From Vesta saturnalis (Eukaryota > Arthropoda > Insecta > Coleoptera > Lampyridae), in assembly GCA_036346205.1 (NCBI GenBank), contig JARFJB010000902.1:2303501-2367500 (forward strand): 64,000 bases of DNA, read 5' to 3'. The notes under the pieces were generated by a model. It saw only the letters and a list, made by a program, of their open reading frames with translations. It was not told the DNA's origin and did not search any database. Made by a program: the position numbers and the translations under genes. The stretch's first letter is position 1, and each line of letters opens with the position of its first letter. Below are positions 47,780 through 58,716 of this stretch, piece by piece.

Positions 47780-49861
47780 GGAGGCCAATGCAAGGCGTCT
47801 TTTGTTTTCTTCAAAAAAAACTATTTCCCTGTAATTTCCTTAAATGCATATAATTCCGTCACCTCCATCTCAAGAAAAAAAGTGTAAAGGAAACAGTTGT
47901 ATATAACTATGATCTTTATAAGGCAGTTAAATCGATTTTTTGATGTAAGCTTTTGTTTTAGAGTTACGACATGGAACCAACAGTTCACTATGGATTTTTA
48001 AGAAAGGGTGTTTTCTGGCTTTTCAATGATATGACAGTTATTTTGAGAAACTGAAGAGATACGGCCGTTTTTCCGAATTAATTTTGGAAATGTTAGTATG
48101 GTAGGCTATGGAAGCCGTTGTTGATTGACAAGTTATATTCGGTGTCAGAAAAGTGAAGTGTGAGCTGCACATCTATATTTTGACCTTTATTTTGAACGCT
48201 GTCTGTCTTCTCAGCGCACATTTAAAAGACTATATGATGCTTTGCTTTGAGTGAATATGGACCTTTCTGTAAACGCAGGGAGGAAACAGGACACATTAAT
48301 GAAGCTGTATAAGTGAACACGTTAGCATCTGTTATGCAGAATGCATCAACTTTAACACGCGAAATTACTATACAAGCGGGAATTTCACAACATACTGTTG
48401 TACGAGTCTTAAAAAGCATAAATTCCACCCTTATAAGTAATTGACTTCACAAGCACTACACCCTGACAATAATATTCGTCGTATGGAGTCTTGTAAGTGG
48501 TTTAGAAGTAAGTGTGCTGTCAATCCATAGTTTAAATTTCGAGTATTTTGGACAGGGGAAGACAGATTTTCAAATTGCGGGATGTTCAGTACGAGCATCC
48601 TTCGTCCCAAGAAAATCCGCATCATGTCAAGAAAAGAAGACCAGAAATTAAACTTGGGTTTAATATGTGGTTTGGTGTTATCGCATCAACAGGTCTTGGT
48701 CCTTCCGTGTTTGATGGGATTTTAACCTATAAGCGTTACCTTCATGTCCTACAAAATGATATCGATGATATGATATATGAAGTTAATTTGGAGGTTCGCG
48801 CTATTCTGGAGTGGTTTCAGCACTATGGCGCACCGCACCATAATCAATTGAGTGCGAAATTATTTAGATGCAACTTTTCTCGACTTGTGGATAGGAAGAA
48901 ATGCAATAGTTGCATTGTCATCTCGATCACCGGAGCTGTTTGTTTTAGGTTTCAATTTATGGGAAACGATAAAGAATGAAGTGTATCGAAGGTTATATGA
49001 AGAGTGGAAAACCTTAGACAAGCTGTACTAGAAGCTTTTGCTAGTATTAATAGGTGTTCTTTAAGAAAATCCACAGATTCTCTTATGAAAAGGTGTAACT
49101 TGTGTCTTAATTATTATTACAGACTAATTATAATGGTAATCAGTTTGAAGATATGTACAAATATTTTTAGGTAATGCTTTAATTGTCAGTTTGTTTTTGT
49201 ACCTCAGCCAATTTTGTTCATGAACACATTTTTAGTTGCTATATAGTATCTTTTAGTATTTTCAATGCATATTGGGCTTTTCCTTCACTTTAAAAAATTC
49301 CCTGCAATGATTCATAAAACAATATCCAAAGCCGAGTGATATGAGTAATACCCGCAAATCAAATTTATTTCTACAGTTCTTCATATTACTAATTAACGAT
49401 TTGCATTTGTCAATCAACAATGGCTTCCGTAGCCTACCATATTAATAATTTTAGAATTAAACCGAAAAAACGGCCGTATCTCTTTTTTTTTAATTACTTT
49501 GCCATATGTTATATCATAAGAAAGGCTTGAAAAGAGCCTTTCTTAAAAAGTCATAGCAAACTATCATTTCCATTAAAAAAAATGTTTATGTCGTAAACTC
49601 AAAAACAAACACTTTCCTCAGAGAAACCGCCTTATAAAGAACGTAATTACCTACAACTTTTTCCTTTGCAGTTACGCACATTTAAAGAAAATACGGAAAA
49701 TCGTTTTTTGTCTAGCTAGCCTTCGACTTTTCAAAAAAACAAATGGCGCACTGAATTCACCTCATAAACTGCAAATCTTTCCCCATTTGACCGTCTTTCC
49801 ATATGTTCCATATGTTCTAGTTTCGGAAATCTCCACAGTAGACATAAAAAAACCCACCCTG
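47780..49861 (+). mobile_element. long-TIR mariner relic (DD41D group)
   Basis: Long inverted arms flank a transposase relic: the left arm (about 47790-48135) and right arm (about 49410-49861) share ATGGTAGGCTA(T/C)GGAAGCC, AGAGATACGGCCGTTTTT, TTTTTAAGAAAGG and CTTTATAAGGC in inverse order. The right end is CCCACCCTG followed by TA at 49862-49863. The left end is too diverged to place exactly. Overall plan and arm length resemble the intact element at 58081-60491. Confidence 0.75.
48250..49115 (+). pseudogene. mariner transposase relic with all three catalytic sites lost
   Basis: Segments in changing frames read TLTREITIQAGISQHTVVRV (helix-turn-helix), LGFNMWFGVIASTGLGP, FDGILTYKRYLHVLQ, WFQHYGAPHHN (48815-48835), and FVLGFNLWETIKNEVYRRLYE. 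Relative to the family pattern SDE, QDGAPxHN and LDFxLW, the first Asp is Gly, the second is Tyr (TAT at 48824) and the third is Gly. The C-terminus SLMKRCNLCL is typical. The gene sits between the long inverted arms of its element. Confidence 0.78.
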
Positions 49862-49863
49862 TA

Positions 49864-50682
49864 TGTTAAATGTTAATTTTTCTTTCATAAATCATAGTTT
49901 ATTAATTTGTTATGTCATACGCTATTAATTTGGATCAGTGATTTATGCTGGGCAATCCACCTTCATCTGGTTTTTGAGTTGATTTTGCACACTAGACGAT
50001 TTATGTTAAGTCTTCAACTGATTTTTTTCCAATTTTGTTGTGGTTTCTTAACCAGTTATTCGTCAGGCTCGTTTTTCTTATTGTGAGGACTTCAAAAAAG
50101 CAAAGCTAGTGGTGCTCTTTTCATAGTTACTTCCACCAGCCTCACTTCCACGCAACGACATGCTTACCATTAAGATTGAGTTATCGGCTAACACCAAATG
50201 TGTTTCGTCACTGCTCTCTTTTTGGGAGCACCAACGCTTTATGCATGTACCAATACAAATGCTAGCAGTGCCCCAACAGACATGTAATCGTGAAGAAAGT
50301 TAAGTTATTAGTTCAAGAACAACTTTACTTCTCTCAATTTAGTGGATTCAGACAAAAACGCGTTTCAAATTAATATACAGTGTAAATAAAGCAGGGAGCG
50401 CGCGCAGTCCACTAGGCGGATTAGTTCTTTGTCTTAACCCGTTTTGTGCCTTCATATTTTGCATTCATATTAATATAAACTTATCAGGTATATTCTGACA
50501 ACAATAAGATAAGATAAAGTTTAAGTTTTATTTTCAACCTCTCGAATTCGACGAAAGTTTCGCGCCTACTTTATTTACATTTTCTCGCGCTTCGCCGGTC
50601 CGTCACGCCTTAATCGTCCGACTTTTTTTATTTTTTTCTTTTGGTGACACATCTACAGACAAAAACACATTTCAAATTAATG
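49864..50682. other. non-coding with a 30-base direct repeat 305 bp apart
   Basis: CAGACAAAAACGCGTTTCAA at 50350 recurs as CAGACAAAAACACATTTCAA at 50655, each followed by ATTAAT(A/G)TACAG. The second copy runs into the start of the fold-back element at 50685. A GC-richer patch with GCGC runs lies at 50398-50420. No coding content. Confidence 0.6.
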
Positions 50683-51236
50683 TACAGGGTGTCTCAGCGA
50701 TACCGTTCATAAGAAGTTTATGAGGTTGTTACCAAAATAAGCACTTGAAAATTTAGAATCAGCTATAATTGATTGCGTTCTTTTCAACTAAAATATTTTA
50801 AGACTTCCAGCGCTTCTGTTTATACCGGAAGTGTCATCTACTTTGTTATTTTCAATGGAACGCCCTATATATTTTTGCATTTTTGGATGGAAACCATAAT
50901 TTTGAACCTTTTCTATTGAAATTATACCATGCCCATCCATTACGGTTTTCCGAAATCTTAACAGCTAGTTGATGTTTACAATATGGACTGTAACTCCTAT
51001 TTGGATTGAGATAAAAAGTTAAAATCCAATTAAGTTTGTAGCTTAAATATGACTTTATCGTATACATTTTTTATTGTTTTATTGTTTATTTTTAGTATTG
51101 ATGATCCTTATACTTTATTCCTGCGAACTGTTCAGCAGTCTGTTTCCTCTTCAGTTCTGGATCTGTGTGTTAGTAGGGTTGGATTGTTTTGTGTATTGTA
51201 TTAGTGCATACCATGTAGTGCATGGTATTAAGCGTG

Positions 51237-51241
<5 letters not shown>

Positions 51242-51300
<59 letters not shown>
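51242..51300. repeat. (TA)n microsatellite in the 3' region of the Jockey-like element
   Basis: About 59 bp of alternating A/T, inside the 3' untranslated part because the A-rich tail and target duplication lie further left at 51062-51095. Confidence 0.95.
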
Positions 51301-51303
<3 letters not shown>

Positions 51304-51399
51304 TTCCTTGTTTGGGTTTGAAGACTATGCATATGAGATGCATTTTATCGGTTTCCTTGGTCGTTAGCAGTGGTCGATTTTATCTTAGGGCATATGGAA

Positions 51400-53290
51400 T
51401 ATCATCTAGGAGGTTTTCAAATTCTTCAAGAAGGTTTTTGATGTTCTGCGTGAGGATAGTTGGAGGGTGCTTAAATTTACTTTTCGGTTTTTTCCTATGG
51501 GCTCTTTGGTATTGGATGTGAGTAAGGGGAGTATACGTAGGATATTTTTGGTGGGTTCTGTTTCGCCGAGTATCCTACGGTGTGTGTAGCTTGTTTGTAG
51601 TGTTTTGAGGCGTTGTGTGATGTGTGTATTGTTAGCGTGTTGTATGGTGATTTCGTTGGGTGTTTTGTGGTGTAATTGGTGTACTCTGGGTAGGACGCGG
51701 CGTTCACATGTGGCTATGGATTTTAGGTTTCTGGTTTTTAGCGAAGCGTGCAATGGAGCACGGAAGTCTATGACGGGCCGTATGAATGTCTTGCAAGTAT
51801 GCTGTAAGGCTTCGGGTTGACAACTTCCTATGCAGCCCCTAAGGGTGCCCAGGGGGTTGGATCGGTTTCGTACTTTGTTCAGCCTTGTCAGCGTTCCATT
51901 TAAATATGTCGGCACGAAGCGTTAATCTTTCTCCTTGCAGGGAAATAGTTATGTCGTGTTGTTCTGAGTATAAGCAGGGTGTCGGAATAGGATGGCTTGC
52001 CTTTTGGTCGGGTTTACGGAGACTTGCTATTGGTTGGCCCATTTGGAGAAGTTCCATAGTGTAGTGCACATTCTATTGGAGGCGTTCTTGGTTGACCGAT
52101 TAGCTGCCCAGAAAGCAGTGTCGTCGGAAAACTGTGCCAGGGATACTCCGAGTTGTCACGCTGGGGATGTGTGCAAATATGAGGTGCAATATCGGGGCCA
52201 AGGTATAACCCTGGGGTACGCCTGCCTGAGGGGTAAAACTGTGAGAGTGAGCTGAGCCTAGTCGGATTCGTACCGCCCTATCTATTAGATACAACAGTAG
52301 GAGCTTCGCAAGCTCGGGGAGGATACCTAAAGATTATTTTGTGTACTAGACTCGCATGCCAGACTCTGTCAAAGGCTTGATTTACATCTAAGAACACGGC
52401 AAGGTTATAATAAAGGTGGTTAAGGGTTTGTAACGTTTCTGTTAGGAGTTCTAGTAATCGGTCTTAGCATTGGGTCGAAAACTGAACTGGTCGTCAGGTA
52501 AGAGGTTATTTGATTCTAGGTAATCTCTCGCCCTTTGGGCTAGGATTTGCTCACATCATTTTCCTAGACACCTGAGGAGAAATATAGGTCTATAGAATGC
52601 GGGTTCTGTCAGGTCGGAGATGTTTTTAGGGATCATGACGGTTGAAGCGGATTTCCACCCCGTTGAGAAGTACGAAATCGTGTCACTTATTGTATATGGA
52701 TGTTAAGCGTCGGATCTCTGGAGCTGGTAGGTCAGTATAAGTCCATCGAGTGCGTCTTGTCCAGGTGCGGATAATTTGCCTTTTTGGAAGTCGTTGAGGG
52801 TTTGGATGGGAGTAAAACGGGTCACTTTCGTCAAGGATTTTCTCGGGCAATTCGGAGTTTCTGAAATCCCCATGGTCTTGTTCTAGATGATTTTTAAAAT
52901 CGTCATCTAACCAGGGATCGTTAGATGAAGTAAAAACGGATTGAAAGTGATGGCGGAAAATTTCGGCCATGTCTTGGTCGCTACACATCAAGTTACCCTG
53001 AGGATCGGTTAGATGGGATTTGGGCTTGGTTTTACGTTTGGTGAGGACATTGAATGTGTGCAAGAACTTAGTCTGGAGCCATTTCCTTTCGGTATATGTG
53101 TTGGTTTCACGCCAGTTGGTTATATTCGGTCATGAGAGCGGGAACCCTTGATCTCAGGAACTCGCGATATACTCGCCCATTCCCTTTGAACAAAGTTACA
53201 ATATATTGTGGGCGTACCACTTCGTGTGGTACGCTGAAAATTGTTGGTGATGTATTCGCTGAATATATTCCAATCTTTACGGATAATGTG
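51400..53290 (-). pseudogene. Jockey-like ORF2: linker and reverse transcriptase
   Basis: Minus-strand frames give, in order, FLHTFNVLTKRKTKPKSHL, MAEIFRHHFQSVFTS, QILAQRARDYLESNNLLPDD, LGSAHSHSFTPQAGVPQG (RT motif), FSDDTAFWAA (catalytic DD at 52120-52125), KCRSSFKWNADKAEQSTK-like sequence, and the post-RT region ALQHTCKTFIRPVIDFRAPL. The enzyme would copy the element RNA at the nicked target. At least six stops or frameshifts occur, the best preserved stretch being the linker at 52683-53063 and the C-terminus at 51406-51915. Confidence 0.85.
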
Positions 53291-53350
53291 AGTTTGAGGA
53301 GGAGGAGGAGGAGGAACGGGCCAAAGTATCTTTTAACAAGAGGGAGGTGG

Positions 53351-54541
53351 TCCCTCTCCCTCTCCCTCTCCCTCTCCTCTCCCTCTCCTCTCCCCTCTCC
53401 CTCCCTCTCCCTCTCCTCTCCCTCTCCTCTCCCTCTCCCTCTCCCTCTCCCTCTCCCTCTCCTCTCTCCTCCCTCCCTCTCCCTCTCCTCTCTCCCTCTC
53501 CCTCTCCTCTCCTCCCTCTCCTCTCCCTCCCTCCCTCTCCCTCTCCCTCTCCCTCTCTCCTCTCCCTCTCCCTCTCCCTCCCTCTCCCTCTCCCTCTCCC
53601 TCTCCTCTCCCTCTCCTCTCCTCTCCCTCTCCTCTCCTCTCCCTCCTCTCCTCTCCCCTCCTCTCCCTCTCCTCTCCCTCCTCTCCTCTCCCTCTCCCTC
53701 TCCCTCTCCTCTCCCTCTCCTCTCCTCTCCCTCTCCCTCTCCCTCTCCCTCTCCCTCTCCCTCTCCCTCTCCTCTCCTCTCCCTCTCCCTCTCCTCTCCC
53801 TCTCCTCTCCCTCTCCCTCTCTCTCCTCTCCTCTCCTCTCCCTCTCCTCTCCCTCTCCCTCCCTCTCCTCTCCCTCTCCCTCTCCCTCTCCCTCTCCCTC
53901 TCCCTCCCTCTCCTCTCCCTCTCCCTCTCCTCTCCCTCTCCCTCTCCCTCTCCTCTCCCTCTCCTCTCCTCTCCCTCTCCTCTCCTCTCCCTCTCCTCTC
54001 CTCTCTCCTCTCCCTCCCTCTCCCTCTCCCTCTCCTCTCCCTCCCTCTCCTCTCCCTCTCCTCTCCCTCTCCTCTCCCTCCCTCTCTCCTCTCCTCTCTC
54101 CCTCTCCTCTCCTCTCTCCTCTCCCTCTCCCTCTCCCTCTCCCTCTCCTCTCCCTCTCCTCTCTCCCTCTCCTCTCCCTCTCCCTCTCTCTCCCTCTCCC
54201 TCTCCTCTCCCTCCTCCTCTCCCTCTCCCTCCCTCTCCCTCTCCCTCTCCCTCTCCTCTCTCCTCTCCTCTCCTCTCCCTCTCCCTCTCCCTCCCTCTCC
54301 CTCTCCCTCTCCCTCTCCCTCTCCCTCCCTCTCCCCTCCTCTCCTCTCCCTCTCCTCTCCCTCCCTCCCTCCTCTCCTCTCCCTCTCCCTCCTCTCCTCT
54401 CCCTCTCCCTCTCCTCTCCCTCTCCCTCTCCTCTCCTCTCCCTCTCCCTCTCCCTCTCCTCTCCCTCTCCCCTCCTCTCCCTCCCTCTCCCTCTCTCTCC
54501 CTCTCCCTCCCCTCTCTCTCCCTCCCTCTCCCCCCTCCCTT
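53351..54541 (+). repeat. 1.19-kb pure pyrimidine tract (CTCTCC/CCCTCT)n
   Basis: I find no A or G for about 1190 bases on the plus strand. The tract is an irregular mix of CCCTCT hexamers with CTCCT pentamers and CCTCCCT variants. It starts after a purine block (GAGGAGGAGGAGGAGG at 53297, GAGGGAGGTGG at 53339), so strand polarity flips at the left edge. It lies between the endonuclease and RT parts of the Jockey-like ORF2. Long mirror-symmetric pyrimidine DNA can form triplex (H-DNA). The 400-530-codon frames in it are low-complexity artefacts. Confidence 0.97.
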
Positions 54542-54785
54542 GCCTCCCCTCTCCTCGCCCTTCACCCTTCCCTCTCTCTCGCTCCCCCCACTCTCTCAAT
54601 TCAATCAGATCAATCTCAATCAATCAATCAACTAAGATCAATAAATTATTTCTTATGGTTTGCGGGAACCAGCAGGTCAAAAGCTGATTTGGTTTAATTA
54701 ATTACAGTTTGCTTGCTCAAAATACCAAATTGCTATAACGGAAATAAAAGACCAAAGGTTTCACCTAAGTAGAAATTTAATTAGT
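54542..54785. other. right flank of the CT-rich insertion
   Basis: The CT tract decays into GCCTCCCCTCTCCTCGCCC, then CAATCAATCAATCAACT and unique-looking sequence (TTTGCGGGAACCAGCAGGTC) before Jockey endonuclease sequence resumes at about 54790. This part belongs to neither ORF2 half, so it came with the insertion. No TIR or TSD could be recognised. Confidence 0.5.
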
Positions 54786-54789
54786 GACT

Positions 54790-55340
54790 CGGTGCATATA
54801 ATGTGATCGATTATACAGGCACCTTGATGACTCATAAAGGTGGGATTGGTGTTCCTTATCCAGAACAGTGGTAGGGTAAGAATACCGTGGGATATGCGGA
54901 TATCGTTTCTGTTTGTCATGGAATCTCCAAATTTGGTATGTCGGGCATTAAAATCTCCTAGTAGGATAGCATTGGGTAGGGCGGAGATGTGGTATGGTCG
55001 ATCATTGGAAATGACTTCTTCGGGAGGATTGTAATAACCAAAGAGGGTGACGGGAAGGGGGAAGTGCACGATTGCAGCAAGACATTCGAGATGTTGGAGG
55101 TGAGTCGGAAGAGGATAAGGGGTGGCAGGAAATGAATTTTCGGTTATGAGGGCAACATCTGGCGAACCATTTTGGTGGCTAAATTGGAGGAATGAGTTGT
55201 ATGAGTCAAAGTCCAGACTGCATAGGTTGTTTAGTTTGGTTTAGGTGATTGTGAGTACTTGTATTTTATTGGTAGCTAGTAGATTTTTGATGAGGGGACG
55301 CTTCCGACGGCCACCCCTCGTATTAATTGTACCTACTGTA
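54790..55340 (-). pseudogene. Jockey-like ORF2: APE-type endonuclease
   Basis: On the minus strand the frame reads LLATNKIQVLTIT near 55270, SPDVALITENSF, LECLAAIVHFPLP, FGYYNPPEE, AILLGDFNARHTKFGD (phosphodiesterase motif) and NPTFMSHQGACIIDHIICTE (S-x-IDHI signature). These are the successive motifs of the endonuclease that nicks target DNA. The domain is nearly intact over 54790-55240 apart from one stop; it ends abruptly where the CT-rich insertion begins. Confidence 0.87.
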
Positions 55341-55366
55341 AGATCCATTGTACTTAGGGTGAGGGG

Positions 55367-56230
55367 TTACGGTGGAAGATTAAGAACGGATGGTGCGGGT
55401 AGAAACAGCGATACTATTACCAATAAAGATGATTCTGGTACGTCGTTTGCAGTACTCCCTAGACGTGTTGTCGACGGGATAAGGGAGAGGGTGAGGGAGG
55501 CGATAAAATCCGGAATGTAAAGACGATGCTGGGGTTTGTCATCCTCGGTAGCTGTTGTGGAAGGAGGGAGCGGTTTGGGAACGAAAGTCGCCGCCGGGGT
55601 AGGGGGGATTGCACGACGAGGCGCGCATGCAAAGGAATACGTCGCGTGAGGTCCACCGCAGTTGTTACACCTTGGTGTTTCCAGGCTCATACAGGAGAAG
55701 GACTTGTGGCTTTCACTTGCGTGCAACTGGAACAGTATTTGAGGATTGAGTTGGGTAGGTGCGACACCGTTGGTAAGTAGGTGGTTAAGGGTGGATCGGG
55801 AAGGGGTTATAAGGCGAATAAAGGTTGTAGGAGTGTTGCATGAGATGGATTTGGTTACCTTGGGTAAATAGATATGGCCTCACGGATTTCCTCGGGAAGG
55901 ATGTCCTTGTCCACGTCACGAATGACGTAGGAAAAGAAAAATGGTTTACGCCTCGCTCGTTTTCAGTAGGCAGGTTCGGTTGTGGCTGAGCTTAAAGTTC
56001 TACGAGTGGAGTCAAAGAGGGACGAGGGACTGTAAGAAGGATTTTTGGGTGTTGAAGCGGATGCAATATTGGGCGACGGGATTGTAGGTAGCGGTAGGTT
56101 TAGTGGTAGGTCTAGCGGCAGGGTTAGGTTGGGATTACGGGGCGGGAAAGGAGCAAGGGAGACCATGGCCCGGAGGCCCGGTTTGACATGTTTCATCATG
56201 ACTGTTAGTAAAAGTACGCACATGAATTAG
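55367..56230 (-). pseudogene. Jockey-like ORF1, gag-like with zinc knuckle
   Basis: Two minus-strand frames cover ORF1. The upstream part (56223 down to 55963) is Pro/Leu-rich (PRNPNLTLPLDLPLN). The downstream part (55726 to 55367) contains CNNCGGPHATYSFAC, a CX2CX3HX6C knuckle typical of ORF1 in Jockey-group elements, which packages the element RNA. A frameshift separates the two. ORF1 ends close to the ORF2 start near 55340, so the two ORFs abut or overlap slightly. Confidence 0.75.
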
Positions 56231-56340
56231 GAGACAGAAAGTGGCGTGTTTAAGAAAGAGTGGACTCCAACCGAGGTGCAACCTCACACTCTGCTGGATA
56301 AAGGCTTGGGCGTTGAGAGTCCGATAGAATGGAGGGCTTT

Positions 56341-56728
56341 GTTAGTATTTGTAAAAAAAACTAATTTATTTTAAAATTCTTTATTAATTAATTAATATCT
56401 CCTTTCTTATTGATTCCTTCGTGTGATTCCTGGTTGTTGTCCTTGCTGGCTTCCTTGTTAATTCTCGGTATAGATCCCTATAGTGCCTGATCTCCTTGAT
56501 GGATTGACTCTTGGCTTGCAGTACTTCTTCCTGAACAGCGGAGTGGAACAGCGGAGCAATGACATTCCTAAGTTAGAAGCAGCGTAGACTACGATGCGCG
56601 TAAGCGTGAAAACGCTAAGTTCTTTTTTCTAATTTAATTTAATTTAATTCATTGTTTTTTAAAATTAATTATTATTTTTTTTTGCTTTTTCAACCTCGAG
56701 TTCTCTGAACGAACGCTCACTCAGACTG
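56341..56728 (-). promoter_or_regulatory. 5' leader and probable internal promoter of the Jockey-like element
   Basis: Transcription of such elements starts at their first base from a downstream promoter. The first bases, with the target AT, give ATCAGTCTG, containing TCAGT, the arthropod initiator consensus. About 390 bases of leader follow before ORF1. No clear downstream promoter element was seen at the canonical spacing. Confidence 0.4.
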
Positions 56729-58080
56729 ATGCATTTTTTAAAATAAAAATCTTTTCCTGAGAATAATGCCTAATTTTATACTTTTCAGTCAGAGTTAAAA
56801 ATCATTATTTGGAATTCGCTAATTAAATTCCCTAATTAAAAATGAAAAAAAAATCAATTTTTTAAATTGGATATCCTATTTTTGTTACGTAATCGAATTG
56901 GCTATAAGACGTGCTACAAAGTGATATGGCATGTTGTGATACCTAAATCAAACTGTTCTAGAGCTATTTCCAAAAAATAGAATACGAGAAATAATTTTTC
57001 AAACGTCAAGGTTTTAATGTTTATGTCTTAGTACTTCTTAGAAGAAATTTTTAATTTATTTTGTATACATGGAAAATGCTACAACATTTTTAGTCGAACT
57101 TGCACAATATTTAACGAAAACTGTTCACATTTACTTCAAATGACAAAAAATGGATGTAAAGAACTAGAAGCAACTTATAATAAATGTTCGAAATGGGGCC
57201 GTTCGTATTCAAACATGATGTTAACTGGATAGTTTTCATTAAATATTATGCAAGTTCTATTAAGAATCTTGTCGCAATTTTCAACGAATAAAAAATAAAT
57301 TAAGAATTTCTTGATTTGTATAAACATTATTTTCGTTATTGTCATTCATTTTCACTCTTTTTAGCAGTAATATTAAGGCACTTACGGGATAAGTATCAAA
57401 TCACAAACATTAAAAGCTTGACATTTGAAAAATTATTTCTCGTATCCATCGCAACCATTCAAAGAATGCTCGAAATAATGACTAAGGAATTAAAATTTTC
57501 CATTTTTTGGAAATAACTCTAACAGTTTGATTTAGGTATAACAACATGTCATATCACTTTGTAGCAAATCTTATCGCCAATTCGATTGCGTAAAAAGGAA
57601 TAGGGTATTCCGTTTAAAATAATTGATTTTTTTACATATTCAGCTCTGGCTGAAAAGTACAAATTCAGGCAAATATTTTTCTTTAAAAAAATGCATACGA
57701 TAAAGGCATCTTTAAACTACAAACTTTAAACTTTTTATCTCAATCCAAATAGGAGTTACAGTTTATTTTGTAAACGTCAACCAGCTGTCAAGATTTCGGA
57801 AAACAATTTTTATCTCAAAAACCGTAATAAATGGGCCTGGTATAGTTTCAATAAAAAAAATTCAAAATTATGGTTCCAATCCAGAACTGCAAAAATATAT
57901 AGGATGTACCATTGAAAATAGCATAGTATATGGCGACTTCCGGTATAACCGGACGCGCTAGAAACCTGAAAATATTTGAGTTCAAGAGAAATTATAGCTG
58001 ATTCTAAATTTTGAAGTTTTATTTTGGCCACAACCCCATAAACTTCTAATGAACGGTCTCGCTGAGACACCCTGTATGTA

Positions 58081-58548
58081 CAGGGTGTCCTATTTTCGAT
58101 GTAATTGGGGGAGTTTTAGGTATTTCCCAAATAGATAGAGTAAAATCATGGTCAGGACCCTTGGACCGATTTTTGAAACAAATTTAATAATCTAAAGAAC
58201 ATTTCAATATCTCGACTCGTTTGGGAAATATAGGGTGTTTTTCGTTTTATGCCGTTTTCTTTAAAATCCCGTAACTTTTTTGTTTGTGAATGTTTAAAAT
58301 TTTAGTAAAAACATCTTTTGTGCCTTTTTTTATGTGCAATTTAGTGGCGTACTCGATTTTTTTCTAACTTAATTTGTTTCCGAGTTACAGACCAAAGTTA
58401 CATTTTTTTTAATGGTACCATAGTTGGCTATGACTCCATTAATTAGAGATTTCTTTTGGCTTCCTGAAAATATATAGTTTCATATATTTATCTCGGTAAA
58501 TAAGAAAATTATAAACGATTTTTTGAAAAACACCTCTTGATCAAATCA
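58081..58548 (+). repeat. left long TIR of the mariner
   Basis: Pairs with 60024-60491. Shared landmarks are TTGGGAAATATAGGGTG, GGCGTACTCGATTTTTTTC, TGGCTATGACTCCATTAATT and CTCTTGATCAA. Confidence 0.92.
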
Positions 58549-58716
58549 CTTATGTATAGTATAGTTTCATATATTCAAAAGGAAGTATATTACTATGCGC
58601 AGAACTTATTTTAAAACTAGATAAAAATGTCCTCATAGTATTTTATGCCATATTAAAAACTTATTGATTTAGAAAAAAATAACAACATTTTTATTTTATA
58701 ACAGTTTTTTCTTATT

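Larger units (their letters stand above)
51074..56728 (-). mobile_element. Jockey-like non-LTR retrotransposon, near full length
   Basis: The insertion is flanked by ATACATTTTTTA (51062-51073) and ATGCATTTTTTA (56729-56740), a 12-bp target duplication within the fold-back arm. Read on the minus strand it begins CAGTCTGAGTGAGCGTTCG, like the CAGT start of many insect non-LTR elements, then has a 5' leader, ORF1 with a CCHC-type knuckle, ORF2 with endonuclease and reverse transcriptase, a 3' region containing (TA)n, and an A-rich tail (AATAAACAATAAAACAATAA). A 1.4-kb CT-rich block interrupts ORF2. Stops and frameshifts are scattered. The Jockey/CR1-group label rests on domain order and RT motifs. 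Confidence 0.88.
50685..58074. mobile_element. fold-back mariner-type element, split by a Jockey-like element
   Basis: The left end CAGGGTGTCTCAGCG (50685) and right end CGCTGAGACACCCTG (58074) are inverse and each flanked by TA (50683-50684, 58075-58076). The arm continues inwards: 50685-51073 matches the reverse complement of 57700-58074, and 56729-57090 matches the reverse complement of about 57250-57710. Without the 51074-56728 insertion the element is about 1.73 kb with arms of roughly 750-800 bp and a small centre, a non-autonomous fold-back. No ORF remains. Confidence 0.8.

Noticed and set aside
53096..54697. Long open frames of 400-530 codons (Ser/Leu/Pro or Arg/Glu/Gly repeats) in several frames on both strands
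   Set aside because: They follow from the stop-free pyrimidine tract, not from a gene: all frames are open at once and the residues merely reflect CTC/TCC/CCT codons.
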